Shown in pieces: positions 1-7,200 of a DNA stretch of 14,705 nt; position 1 is the stretch's first letter, and every line of letters starts with the position of its first letter. The stretch is from JBFJVD01 sp041624375 (GTDB lineage: Bacteria; Chloroflexota; Anaerolineae; Anaerolineales; E44-bin32), in NCBI GenBank assembly GCA_041624375.1, contig JBFJVD010000039.1, forward strand, positions 1-14,705. Reading direction: 5' to 3'. The position numbers were made by a program, and so were the translations under genes. A model generated the notes under the pieces. The model did no database searches. It was not told where the DNA came from and worked only from the letters and a program-made list of their open reading frames with translations.

Positions 1-16
1 GAAGAGACGAACAGAT

Positions 17-22
17 GGGAGG
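17..22 (+). promoter_or_regulatory. Shine-Dalgarno site of the first permease gene
   Basis: GGGAGG lies nine bases before the ATG at 32 and supports that start. No promoter can be seen in the 31 bases before the gene, so the operon probably begins upstream of the window. Confidence 0.75.
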
Positions 23-31
23 TCTCACTCG

Positions 32-1183
32 ATGTGGGGATACCTAGGTAAGCGATTATTGCAGATTGTCATCACATTGTTCTTGTTCCAGGCAGCCACG
101 TACGCCCTGCTCGAAGCGCAACCCGGCGACATCGCCGACCTGCTCGCCAACAACCCGGACATCCCCCCGTCCGAACGCGAGCGGCTGCGCCAGGAACTCG
201 GTCTGGATCGCCCGCCGGTGGAGCGCTTTTTCACTTATGTGATCAATTTCTATCAAGGAGATCTCGGCGCCTCCTTCCAGCACTACCCGCGTCCGGTGGT
301 CGACATCCTCCGCGAGCGCCTGCCGCGCACCCTGGTCCTCTTCCTGACCGCCACCATCGTGTCCTTCTGGTCGGGGTTCGTGCTGGGGAAGATCCTTGCC
401 TGGCGTCGCGGCGGCTGGGTGGAGTACACCTCCACCATCGGCGGCGTGACGCTCTACACCGTTTTCCTTCCCTGGTTCGCCCTCATGATGATCTGGCTGT
501 TTGCCGTCCAGTTAGGCTGGCTGCCAACGGGGAAGTTCCTCGACCCGATCCTGTGGATCGGCGCGCCGGTCCGGGCCAATCCGATGTTCATCTCGATGAT
601 CCAGACGGCGCTCATCGGGCTTGCCTTTTCGGCGGTTGGCGTCATTCTGTCAAATTACATCTCGCCGCGCTACCGCGGCTGGGCGCGCATCGCCGCAATT
701 CTGGTCCCCGCAGCGGGGGTGTATCTGTTCTGGCGCGGTCATGAGCTGGCGCCCTACGTCGCCGACATCTCCAAACATCTCATCCTGCCGGTGCTCACGC
801 TGACCCTGGTCTCATTCGCCGGCTATATGCTCCTCATGCGCACCAGCATGCTGGAGACCCTGCGGGAGGACTACATCCTGACGGCGCGGGCGAAGGGTAT
901 GCCCGACGGCGCGGTGCGCGACAAGCACGCCGCCCGCAACGCGCTGCTGCCGGTTTGGACCAGCCTGGTGTTCGGCATCGCCACGGCGATCAACGGAGGG
1001 ATCATCACCGAGACGATCTTCTCCTGGCCAGGCCTGGGCCTGACTTTGCTGAACGGCGCGCTGGTTTCAGATATTCCGCTGGTGATGGGCTCCCTGACCG
1101 TGATCGGCATCCTGGTGCTGCTGGCCCACCTGGTGGCGGATGTCGGCTACGCGTTCATCGATCCACGGATCCGCTATCATTAG
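32..1183 (+). CDS. ABC transporter permease, DppB/OppB family, with an extra membrane segment
   Basis: One of two inner-membrane subunits of a peptide/nickel-class ABC importer. The 383-residue protein starts with a membrane helix (about 8-28) and a DppB-type periplasmic region with the pattern LGLDRPPVERF (56-66). The conserved cytoplasmic EAA loop, which docks on the ATPases, is at about 279-308 (YILTARAKGM, then RNALLPV). The end, AFIDPRIRYH, is typical of the family. Family members are usually about 310-340 residues. The excess lies between the LGWLPTGKF motif (161-169) and KHLILPVLTLTL (248-259), where two extra hydrophobic stretches (about 187-209 and 217-235) are inserted. The gene is followed after 48 bases by the partner permease. 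Its substrate cannot be read from sequence; dipeptides, oligopeptides, nickel or sugars are all possible. Family assignment is firm. Confidence 0.93.
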   Translation: MWGYLGKRLLQIVITLFLFQAATYALLEAQPGDIADLLANNPDIPPSERERLRQELGLDRPPVERFFTYVINFYQGDLGASFQHYPRPVVDILRERLPRTLVLFLTATIVSFWSGFVLGKILAWRRGGWVEYTSTIGGVTLYTVFLPWFALMMIWLFAVQLGWLPTGKFLDPILWIGAPVRANPMFISMIQTALIGLAFSAVGVILSNYISPRYRGWARIAAILVPAAGVYLFWRGHELAPYVADISKHLILPVLTLTLVSFAGYMLLMRTSMLETLREDYILTARAKGMPDGAVRDKHAARNALLPVWTSLVFGIATAINGGIITETIFSWPGLGLTLLNGALVSDIPLVMGSLTVIGILVLLAHLVADVGYAFIDPRIRYH

Positions 1184-1231
1184 GAATTTGCACGCCGGAG
1201 AGGGTGCTTTCCGGGAACAGGAGTTGAAGCG

Positions 1232-2221
1232 ATGACCAGTCTCACACCCCCGGCAGAGGTTCAGGATCCGCGCTCGGCAGGGATCAGCGTCGCCAATGCG
1301 ATGGAGCTGCCGCTGTGGCGCGTGCGCCTGAGCCTCTGGACGCGCTCATTGCGTGCCAATTGGGCACTCTTTGCGGAAAATCCGATTGGCCTGGTTGGGT
1401 TGGGCGTCATCGTCTTCTTCGGCCTCTTTGCCGCTGCGCACCCAATTCTGATCAACACGGTCTGGGACCCGGTGGTCTACAACCCGACGGCCGGGTTCGA
1501 TCCCGAGATCGCCCTGCACCCCTCGACCCCCTCCGCCCGCCATCTGCTTGGCACCGACCCGCTAGGACGCGACGTGCTCAGCCAGTTGATGTACAGCACC
1601 CGCTGGGAGTTCGTGTTGGGCATCCTCTCGGCGATCGTCACCGTGGTGATCGCGACGACGGTCGGCGCCATCGCGGCCTACTTCGGCGGCTGGTCGGATA
1701 TCGTCCTGATGCGTTTCGCCGACCTGATCATCATGATTCCCGGGCTTTCGATTCTCATTGTGCTCAGTGCGCTGACCGAAGTCGGAATCATTGAGCTGGC
1801 GATCGTGCTTGGCATCCTTTCGGGATTCGGCGGGACCACCATCATCATCAAGTCCCAGGCGCTGGCGGTGAAGGTCAAGCCCTACATTGAAGCCGCCCGA
1901 ATCGCCGGGGGCGGCGACTGGCACATCATCTTCAAACATCTGGTGCCCAACCTGCTGCCCATTTCGCTGCTCTACATGATGTTCACTGTCACCAGCGCCA
2001 TCTTCACCGAGGCCGTGCTTTCCTTCTTCGGCCTGCTCACCATCGAGATGAGCTGGGGACTGATGATCAACACCACCCAGGTGTTCGGCTACCTGCTGCG
2101 GTTTGACATGTGGCACTTGCTGTTCCCGGCAAGCATCGCCATCACCGCCCTCTGTTCGGCCTTCTACCTGGTGGGTCGGGCGCTGGATGATGTGGTCAAC
2201 CCGCGCTTGCGCGCCCGCTAG
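1232..2221 (+). CDS. ABC transporter permease, DppC/OppC family
   Basis: Second inner-membrane permease of the same importer, 329 residues, slightly longer than the usual 280-310. AGGAG at 1219-1223 stands eight bases before the ATG and supports the start. A cytoplasmic N-terminus of about 48 residues is followed by the first helix (about 52-74). Then comes the DppC hallmark LLGTDPLGRD (105-114), which opens the transmembrane core. The EAA loop is at about 219-244 (IEAARIAGGGDWHIIFKH, then NLLPI). The C-terminus VVNPRLRAR matches the family. The first permease pairs with it to form the channel, and the two ATPases follow after 61 bases. Substrate is unknown. Confidence 0.94.
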   Translation: MTSLTPPAEVQDPRSAGISVANAMELPLWRVRLSLWTRSLRANWALFAENPIGLVGLGVIVFFGLFAAAHPILINTVWDPVVYNPTAGFDPEIALHPSTPSARHLLGTDPLGRDVLSQLMYSTRWEFVLGILSAIVTVVIATTVGAIAAYFGGWSDIVLMRFADLIIMIPGLSILIVLSALTEVGIIELAIVLGILSGFGGTTIIIKSQALAVKVKPYIEAARIAGGGDWHIIFKHLVPNLLPISLLYMMFTVTSAIFTEAVLSFFGLLTIEMSWGLMINTTQVFGYLLRFDMWHLLFPASIAITALCSAFYLVGRALDDVVNPRLRAR

Positions 2222-2270
2222 CGGCCCTGGCGGCGTCGTCTCCAATTGATAAGCACAGCAGCATGCTGAC

Positions 2271-2278
2271 AGGAAAGG
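2271..2278 (+). promoter_or_regulatory. Shine-Dalgarno site of the first ATPase gene
   Basis: AGGAAAGG precedes the ATG at 2283 by four bases and fixes that start. The 61-base gap between the permease and this gene has no convincing promoter or terminator, so the genes are probably co-transcribed. Confidence 0.6.
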
Positions 2279-2282
2279 CCAC

Positions 2283-3308
2283 ATGACGGAAAACCCTACC
2301 GCAGTTAAAGAGAGCCAGACCAACGGCGACAGGGCCGGCGTGGACCGTGTCCTCGACGTCAGCGATCTGTCGATGCACTACCGCACGCGCAAAGGCCCTG
2401 TGTACGCGGTGGACAATGTCACCTTCCACCTGAACCGGGGTGAGTCGCTCGGCCTGGTCGGCGAATCGGGCTGCGGCAAGACGTCGATCGCCATCACCTT
2501 GCTCAAGCTCCTGCCCGATAACGCCGAGATCCTCGGCGGAAAGGTGATGCTCAACGACACCGACATCGTCCCGCTCAACGAACGCGAGATGCGCAAGATG
2601 CGCTGGAAGAACGTGGCCATGGTCTTCCAGGCGGCAATGAACTCGCTCAACCCGGTCTACACCGTGGAAGACCAGATCCTTGAAGCGATGCGCGAGCACC
2701 TACCCGAACTGAGTGACGCGCAGATGTCGCAGAAGGTCGATGAGCTCTTTGAGCTCGTCGGACTCGATCCGCGATTCAAGGACCAATACCCGCACCAATA
2801 CAGCGGCGGCATGCGCCAGCGAGCGGTGATCGCCATGGCACTCTCCTGCGACCCCGACTTGATCATCGCCGACGAGCCAACGACGGCGTTGGACGTGATC
2901 GTCCAGGACCAGCTGCTGCGCGAGATGCGCGAGATCCAGCGCCAGCTCAACATGGCGATGATCTACATCTCGCACGACATCGCCGTCATCGCCGAGGTGA
3001 GCGAGCGGGTGGGCGTGATGTACGCCGGCAAGCTCGTCGAACTGGCTTCGACCGAGGCGATCTTCCACCGTCCGCTCCACCCCTACACGATGGGCCTGAT
3101 GTCAGCCTTCCCGAGCATCATCGGCGACAAGACCGAGCTGTTCACGCTCCCCGGTGAGCCGCCCGACCTGCTCAACCCGCCGCCTGCCTGCCGCTTCCAC
3201 CCACGCTGCCCCTATGCGACCGAAATCTGCCGCACAGAAGACCCGGAATTCAAGGAACACGAGCCCGGCCACTGGACTGCCTGCTGGCACCCCAGGGGAG
3301 AGCAATAA
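2283..3308 (+). CDS. ABC transporter ATP-binding protein, DppD/OppD family
   Basis: Cytoplasmic ATPase that powers the importer as a heterodimer with the next gene product. All nucleotide-binding motifs are intact: Walker A GESGCGKTS (60-68), Q-loop glutamine 116 in VFQAAMNSLNP, signature YSGGMRQR (173-180), Walker B LIIADE with catalytic Glu198, and switch His231. The C-terminal oligopeptide-transporter extension is present, with LHPYTMGLMSAFP (265-277) and cysteines at 303, 309, 316 and 334. In OppD/DppD proteins such a cysteine cluster can hold an iron-sulfur centre; whether it does here is inference. At 341 residues the length is normal. The TAA stop shares one base with the ATG of the next gene. 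Confidence 0.95.
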   Translation: MTENPTAVKESQTNGDRAGVDRVLDVSDLSMHYRTRKGPVYAVDNVTFHLNRGESLGLVGESGCGKTSIAITLLKLLPDNAEILGGKVMLNDTDIVPLNEREMRKMRWKNVAMVFQAAMNSLNPVYTVEDQILEAMREHLPELSDAQMSQKVDELFELVGLDPRFKDQYPHQYSGGMRQRAVIAMALSCDPDLIIADEPTTALDVIVQDQLLREMREIQRQLNMAMIYISHDIAVIAEVSERVGVMYAGKLVELASTEAIFHRPLHPYTMGLMSAFPSIIGDKTELFTLPGEPPDLLNPPPACRFHPRCPYATEICRTEDPEFKEHEPGHWTACWHPRGEQ

Positions 3309-4375
3309 TGGCGAGCGACAACAACGTGCTGGTCGATATCCAGGGGCTCTCGAAGCTCTTCCCGGTTGGGCGCGGCGTCTTCGCCCGGCGCGATACCTTC
3401 ATCCATGCGGTCGATGACATCAGCCTGCAGATCCGGCGCGGCGAGTCGGTTGGGCTCGTAGGTGAGTCCGGCTGTGGCAAGACCACCACCGGTAAGCTGC
3501 TGACTCGCCTGCATGATCCGACTGCCGGGCACATCATCCTGCACACCGACAGGGGTCCGGTCGACATCGCCACGCTGCGCGGCAGGCAGTTGAAGCGCTT
3601 CCGCCGTCAGGTCCAGATGATCTTCCAGGACCCGTATGAATCGATGAACCCACGGCTCACGATCTACGACACGGTCGCCGAGCCGCTGGATGTTCAGGGG
3701 ATCGGCACCGTCCCCGAGCGCGAGCAGCGGGTGGCTGATTTGCTGGAGACGGTGGGCCTGACGCCGGCCACCAGCTTCATGTTCCGCTATCCGCACGAGC
3801 TTTCCGGCGGCCAGCGCCAGCGGGTGGCGATCGCCCGCGCACTGGTCGTCGATCCGGTGTTCGTCGTCGCCGACGAACCGACCTCGATGCTCGACGTTTC
3901 CGTCCGCACCGGCGTGATGAACCTGATGCAGGACCTGGCCGACCGGCTGGACGTCACCTATCTCTACATCACCCACGACCTGGCAGTGGCGCGCTACATG
4001 TGTGACCGCATCGCCGTGATGTACAACGGCAAGATCGTCGAGATCGGCGCCACCGAAGAGGTGCTGCACAACCCCCAGCACCCCTACACGCGGGCCCTGC
4101 TCTCCGCGGTGCCGGTTCCGGACCCGACCATCAAGCGCGGCATGGTCGACATTAAGGGCGGGATCCGCAAGTCGATCAATCCAGAGCCGCGCTGCCGTTT
4201 CTACGAGCGCTGCCCGGTCTCACGGCAGGTGTGCGCCGACAACGACCACCCACCGTTGGTCGACAAGCAGGGCGAAGGCCACTATAGCGCATGCTATGTG
4301 GTCAACGAGTATGAGGGCAACTACTGGAAGGAGGTTGCCCGCGATCCGCATCCAATCGAGGATATGGCCGGGTAG
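3308..4375 (+). CDS. ABC transporter ATP-binding protein, DppF/OppF family
   Basis: Second ATPase of the importer, 355 residues. The motifs are Walker A GESGCGKTT (52-60), Q-loop Gln107 in MIFQDPYESMNP, signature LSGGQRQR (165-172), Walker B FVVADE with Glu190, and switch His223. The C-terminal extension has HPYTRALLSAVP (258-269) and a four-cysteine pattern (Cys296, 302, 309, 329) like its partner. The start overlaps the upstream stop as TAATG, with GGGGAG at 3295-3300 as ribosome binding site, which suggests coupled translation of the two ATPases in equal amounts. It is the last gene of the operon: a strong terminator lies 25 bases after its stop. Confidence 0.95.
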   Translation: MASDNNVLVDIQGLSKLFPVGRGVFARRDTFIHAVDDISLQIRRGESVGLVGESGCGKTTTGKLLTRLHDPTAGHIILHTDRGPVDIATLRGRQLKRFRRQVQMIFQDPYESMNPRLTIYDTVAEPLDVQGIGTVPEREQRVADLLETVGLTPATSFMFRYPHELSGGQRQRVAIARALVVDPVFVVADEPTSMLDVSVRTGVMNLMQDLADRLDVTYLYITHDLAVARYMCDRIAVMYNGKIVEIGATEEVLHNPQHPYTRALLSAVPVPDPTIKRGMVDIKGGIRKSINPEPRCRFYERCPVSRQVCADNDHPPLVDKQGEGHYSACYVVNEYEGNYWKEVARDPHPIEDMAG

Positions 4376-4399
4376 CCACGACGCAATGTGGAATCCGGA

Positions 4400-4427
4400 G
4401 GGATGGGCAACGTGCCCGTCCCTTTTT
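4400..4427 (+). terminator. Rho-independent terminator of the ABC transporter operon
   Basis: A 10-bp stem (4400-4409 with 4413-4422, one T-G wobble at 4404/4418) closes an ACG loop and is followed at once by TTTTT (4423-4427). Flanking GGAATC (4390-4395) and GATTCC (4428-4433) could extend the fold around it. It marks the end of the transporter transcript. Confidence 0.9.
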
Positions 4428-4477
4428 GATTCCAGGGCATAGGACATCTTGCCTATCATGGTGGCGCCATCGGCCGA

Positions 4478-4505
4478 TTGTCTGCACAGGGGCGTGTGCT
4501 AGAAT
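4478..4505 (+). promoter_or_regulatory. Sigma70-type promoter of the receiver-Roadblock gene, leaderless
   Basis: TTGTCT (4478-4483), a 16-base spacer, and TAGAAT (4500-4505) with an upstream TG (4497-4498) form an extended -10 promoter. The -10 ends six bases before the ATG at 4512, so the expected start of transcription falls on or next to the start codon. No Shine-Dalgarno sequence is present. Confidence 0.65.
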
Positions 4506-4511
4506 CTGGCC

Positions 4512-5561
4512 ATGAGCGCCCCCCGTATCCTGCTCGTGGACGATCAGCGCTCGGACAGCCGCTCCTACCGCTCGAGGCTGGAGCTTTCGGGGCGCGCCTA
4601 TACGGTGATCGATGTTCCTTCCGGCGAGGAGGCCCTGCTCGAGCTGAACCGCAGCTCGATCGACCTTGTGATCACCGGCCTTCGGCTGCCCGGGATCTCG
4701 GGACTCGAGCTGCTCGAAAAGGTTCGCCAGCTGAGCCCGAAGGCGCGTGCCCTGGTCATCACCGCCCATCCATCCAAAGAGGCGCGAGCCCGGGCGGAAG
4801 AACTGGGCGTGGTCGCTTTCCTGGAGAAACCCCTCGAAACCAGCCCCTTCCTGGAAGCCGTCGAGCGCGCCCTCGAACTGAGCGGCGAGGCCGGCGCGCC
4901 GGTTCAGGTCCTTGAGGAGGAGAAGCCGCGCATGGCCGAGCGGCTCATCCAGCTCCGCCGCGAGCTGGGAGCGGACGCGACCTACTTGCTGGACGATCAG
5001 GGACGGATCGTGGTCCGCGCCGGCGACCTGACCGATCTGGACTTGGAGGCGGCGGTTCATTCCTTGATGTCTGCTTTCAGCGCCGGCCTCAAGGTGAGCA
5101 GCCTGCTCGGGTCGCTGCTGCCGGCCAACTTCCAGTACTTCGATGGCGACAGCCACGATATCTACCTCACCAATATCGGCGCCTTCTACGCGCTGTTGAT
5201 CGCCTATCGCGGCCGGCAGGCAGCCGGGCAGATGGGCTCCGTCGTCCACTACGGCAGCCGGGCGGCGAATGATCTTCTGGCTGCCCTCTCCAGCATGGGC
5301 GTCGTTGAACAAGAAGTCCTCGAAGAGTCGAACGAACCCGGCGAGGAGAACTCGGCGGTTGTCGTAGACGAACAAACCCAGATCGCGTTCGAAGTCGACG
5401 CTGCCGATCTCGAGGCGGCTGCCGAACAACTCGAACACGAAGAGGTCGACAGCTACTGGGAAGACGCAGCCCAGTCCACGCCGCGCGGCGGCGAGGGTGA
5501 TGCGCTCACATTCGAGCAGGCCCGGAAGCTCGGCCTGCTTGGGGACGAATTCGACAGCTGA
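4512..5561 (+). CDS. Atypical response regulator: receiver domain without phospho-aspartate, fused to a Roadblock/LC7-like domain
   Basis: Signalling protein of 349 residues, probably cytoplasmic. Residues 4-120 form a CheY-like receiver: acidic pair Asp10/Asp11 in ILLVDDQ, switch Thr84 in VITAH, and Lys106-Pro107. The position of the phospho-acceptor in DLVITGLRLPG is Gly56 (codon GGC) instead of Asp, so standard phosphotransfer should not work. Residues about 139-262 look like a Roadblock/LC7 domain: YLLDDQGRIVVRAG, a long helix, NIGAFYALLIAYRG, and a final helix. Such domains often bind small Ras-like GTPases of the MglA type or form dimers. The tail (about 265-330) is rich in Glu and Asp and probably disordered. 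The gene stands alone between a terminator and a tRNA gene, with no histidine kinase or GTPase beside it. The receiver call is firm; the Roadblock call rests on pattern only. Its target is unknown. Confidence 0.85.
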   Translation: MSAPRILLVDDQRSDSRSYRSRLELSGRAYTVIDVPSGEEALLELNRSSIDLVITGLRLPGISGLELLEKVRQLSPKARALVITAHPSKEARARAEELGVVAFLEKPLETSPFLEAVERALELSGEAGAPVQVLEEEKPRMAERLIQLRRELGADATYLLDDQGRIVVRAGDLTDLDLEAAVHSLMSAFSAGLKVSSLLGSLLPANFQYFDGDSHDIYLTNIGAFYALLIAYRGRQAAGQMGSVVHYGSRAANDLLAALSSMGVVEQEVLEESNEPGEENSAVVVDEQTQIAFEVDAADLEAAAEQLEHEEVDSYWEDAAQSTPRGGEGDALTFEQARKLGLLGDEFDS

Positions 5562-5587
5562 AGCCCCCGGGGGTCCGCGGCGGCATA

Positions 5588-5596
5588 TGTTACAAT
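5588..5596 (+). promoter_or_regulatory. Extended -10 promoter of tRNA-Gln
   Basis: TGTTACAAT gives an extended -10 (TACAAT at 5591-5596), with no good -35. It is followed by a G+C-rich discriminator (GCGGGGC, 5597-5603), typical of stable-RNA promoters under growth-rate or stringent control. Transcription would start near 5603, about 26 bases before the mature tRNA. A perfect CCCCCGGGGG palindrome (5564-5573) occupies the -35 zone. Confidence 0.5.
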
Positions 5597-5628
5597 GCGG
5601 GGCGCCCTCCGACCGGGATGGGCCCCGT

Positions 5629-5699
5629 TGGGGCGTGGTGCAACGGTAGCACAACGGACTTTGGATCCGTTGATCCAGGTTCGAATCCTGGCGCCCCAG
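5629..5699 (+). tRNA. tRNA-Gln (anticodon UUG)
   Basis: The cloverleaf is complete. The acceptor stem TGGGGCG (5629-5635) pairs with CGCCCCA (5692-5698), the D stem is GTGC/GCAC with loop AACGGTA, and the anticodon stem is ACGGA/TCCGT. The loop CTTTGGA puts TTG at 5661-5663, which reads CAA glutamine codons. The T arm is CCAGG-TTCGAAT-CCTGG. The variable loop has only four bases (TGAT, 5671-5674). The first pair is the weak U1-A72 typical of glutamine tRNAs, and the discriminator is G5699. CCA is not encoded and must be added by nucleotidyltransferase. No terminator follows, so transcription may read on into glmU. Confidence 0.96.
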
Positions 5700-5844
5700 C
5701 CTCGCCTCTATATTTGCGATTAGGGTTCTGTGTCCGACGACGATCCTCCCAGTAAAACGAATCCTCCCTCTCCCCCCTGGCGATCCAATTTGCGGACGCT
5801 GGCCGTCTACGGGCCGCGCCTGACGAATCCCACCGGAGGCCCTG
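5700..5844. other. Spacer between tRNA-Gln and glmU
   Basis: These 145 bases contain no convincing gene, promoter or terminator. There is a pyrimidine-rich stretch around 5745-5780 and an isolated TATATT (5709-5714) with no matching -35. A ribosome binding site GGAGG (5835-5839) at the right end belongs to glmU. Confidence 0.5.
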
Positions 5845-7200
5845 ATGACCTGTGAGGCTGTCATTCTGGCGGCAGGCCTGGGAACGCGTATGAAGTCGGC
5901 GCGGCCCAAGGTCTTGCACACCCTTGGCGGCAAGCCGCTGCTCGGCTGGGTGATCGAGGCGGTCACAGAGTCGCTCGGCCGAGCTCCCTGGATCGTCGTC
6001 GGGCCGGAGGCAGACGAAGTGCGCGCAGCGGTGGGTGAGGGGGGTCGTTTTGTCGTTCAGGAGGAGCGCCTCGGCACCGGGCATGCCGTCCTTCAGGCCG
6101 CCGGTGAATTTGGCGAAGGCGTGGAGAGGATCCTGGTCGCCAGCGCCGACATGCCTCTCATCAGCGCCGATACGATGCGCCGGCTGCGAGAGACCCAGGA
6201 GAACCACGACGGTCCCTTTACGCTCCTGACGGTCGAGAGCGAAACGGCGCGTGGCTTCGGGCGGGTGGTGCGCGACACGGAAGGGAACATCCTCGAGATC
6301 GTCGAAGCAGCTCATGCCAGCCCGGATCAGCTTGCGATCCGCGAGCTCAACGTGGGGGCCTACTGCTTTGATGCCGAATGGCTCTGGGCCCATCTACCCG
6401 AGCTCCCGCTTTCGCCGAAGGGGGAGTACTATCTCACCGACCTGGTGGCGGCTGCCGCGGCCGAGGGCCGGTCGGCTGCGGCCGTCTCCGTTGAAGACCC
6501 GATCGAGGCGATCGGGATCAACACCAGGGCGCACCTGGCGCAGGCCGAGACCGCCCTGCGCGCGCGGGTCAATCGGCGCTGGATGGAAGCCGGCGTCACG
6601 ATGCTCGATCCCGAAACGACCTACATCGGCCTGGAGGTCGAGATCGGCCCCGACACCGAGATCCTGCCCAACACGATCCTCGAGGGCCGGACGCAAATTG
6701 GGGAAGGCTGCGTCATCGGTCCGAATACGGTCGTGCACGATTCAGAGATTGGCGACCGCTGCCAGATCCAGGCCTCCGTGCTCGAAGGCGCGACGCTCGA
6801 AGCCGAGGTCCTGATTGGACCCTTCGCTCATCTGCGCCCCGGCGCCCACCTCGAGCGCGGCGTGCATATGGGCAACTTCGGCGAAGTGAAGAACAGCCGG
6901 CTGAAGCGCGGCGTCCGGATGGGCCATTTCTCATACATCGGCGATGCAACCATTGGCGAGGCGGTCAACATCGGCGCCGGAACCATCACCTGCAATTATG
7001 ACGGCGAGCAGAAGCACCACACCGACATTGAGGCCGGAGCCTTTATTGGCAGTGATACGATGCTGGTAGCGCCGGTGCGCATCGGTCGCCGCGCCCGCAC
7101 CGGCGCAGGCGCTGTGGTCACCAAGGATGTCCCCGATCACGCGGTGGCGGTCGGCGTGCCGGCGCGTGTCATTCGAAAGCTGAAACCCGAAGATGAGTAA
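5845..7200 (+). CDS. glmU: Bifunctional UDP-N-acetylglucosamine pyrophosphorylase / glucosamine-1-phosphate N-acetyltransferase
   Basis: Cytoplasmic enzyme of peptidoglycan and cell-surface sugar synthesis. It acetylates glucosamine-1-phosphate with acetyl-CoA and then couples the product to UTP, giving UDP-GlcNAc. Length is 451 residues, normal for GlmU. The N-terminal uridylyltransferase has LAAGLGTRMKS (9-18 region), PKVLHTLGGKPL, GTGHAV (78-82), DMPLI with metal-binding Asp102, ELNVGAY, and Asn226 in GINTRAHL. The C-terminal left-handed beta helix (about 252-440) has the hexapeptide repeats and the acetyltransferase site: Arg331, Lys349, catalytic His361 in GHFSYIGDA, and Asn384 in ITCNYDG. 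GGAGG at 5835-5839 sets the start. The gene ends inside the next one (eight-base overlap), which suggests a shared transcript. Confidence 0.96.
   Translation: MTCEAVILAAGLGTRMKSARPKVLHTLGGKPLLGWVIEAVTESLGRAPWIVVGPEADEVRAAVGEGGRFVVQEERLGTGHAVLQAAGEFGEGVERILVASADMPLISADTMRRLRETQENHDGPFTLLTVESETARGFGRVVRDTEGNILEIVEAAHASPDQLAIRELNVGAYCFDAEWLWAHLPELPLSPKGEYYLTDLVAAAAAEGRSAAAVSVEDPIEAIGINTRAHLAQAETALRARVNRRWMEAGVTMLDPETTYIGLEVEIGPDTEILPNTILEGRTQIGEGCVIGPNTVVHDSEIGDRCQIQASVLEGATLEAEVLIGPFAHLRPGAHLERGVHMGNFGEVKNSRLKRGVRMGHFSYIGDATIGEAVNIGAGTITCNYDGEQKHHTDIEAGAFIGSDTMLVAPVRIGRRARTGAGAVVTKDVPDHAVAVGVPARVIRKLKPEDE

Noticed and set aside
1190..1207. Small hairpin between the two permease genes
   Set aside because: GCAC pairs with GTGC and CC with GG, but the helix is interrupted and lacks a proper T-run. 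It is too weak to call a terminator or processing site.
2259..2268. CAGCATGCTG palindrome before the first ATPase gene
   Set aside because: A single 10-bp palindrome inside an operon gap with no promoter near it is not good evidence of an operator.
5709..5714. TATATT as a promoter for glmU
   Set aside because: No -35 is found at a workable distance; the upstream position falls inside the tRNA gene.
5730..5855. GTG-started 41-codon ORF between tRNA-Gln and glmU
   Set aside because: It has no ribosome binding site, a Pro-rich low-complexity product, and overlaps the glmU start. It is better read as untranslated spacer.
4302..5966. Long minus-strand ORF of 554 codons
   Set aside because: It runs antisense across the receiver-Roadblock gene, the terminator and the tRNA gene. 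Long antisense frames are common in G+C-rich coding DNA, and its translation shows no recognisable domain.
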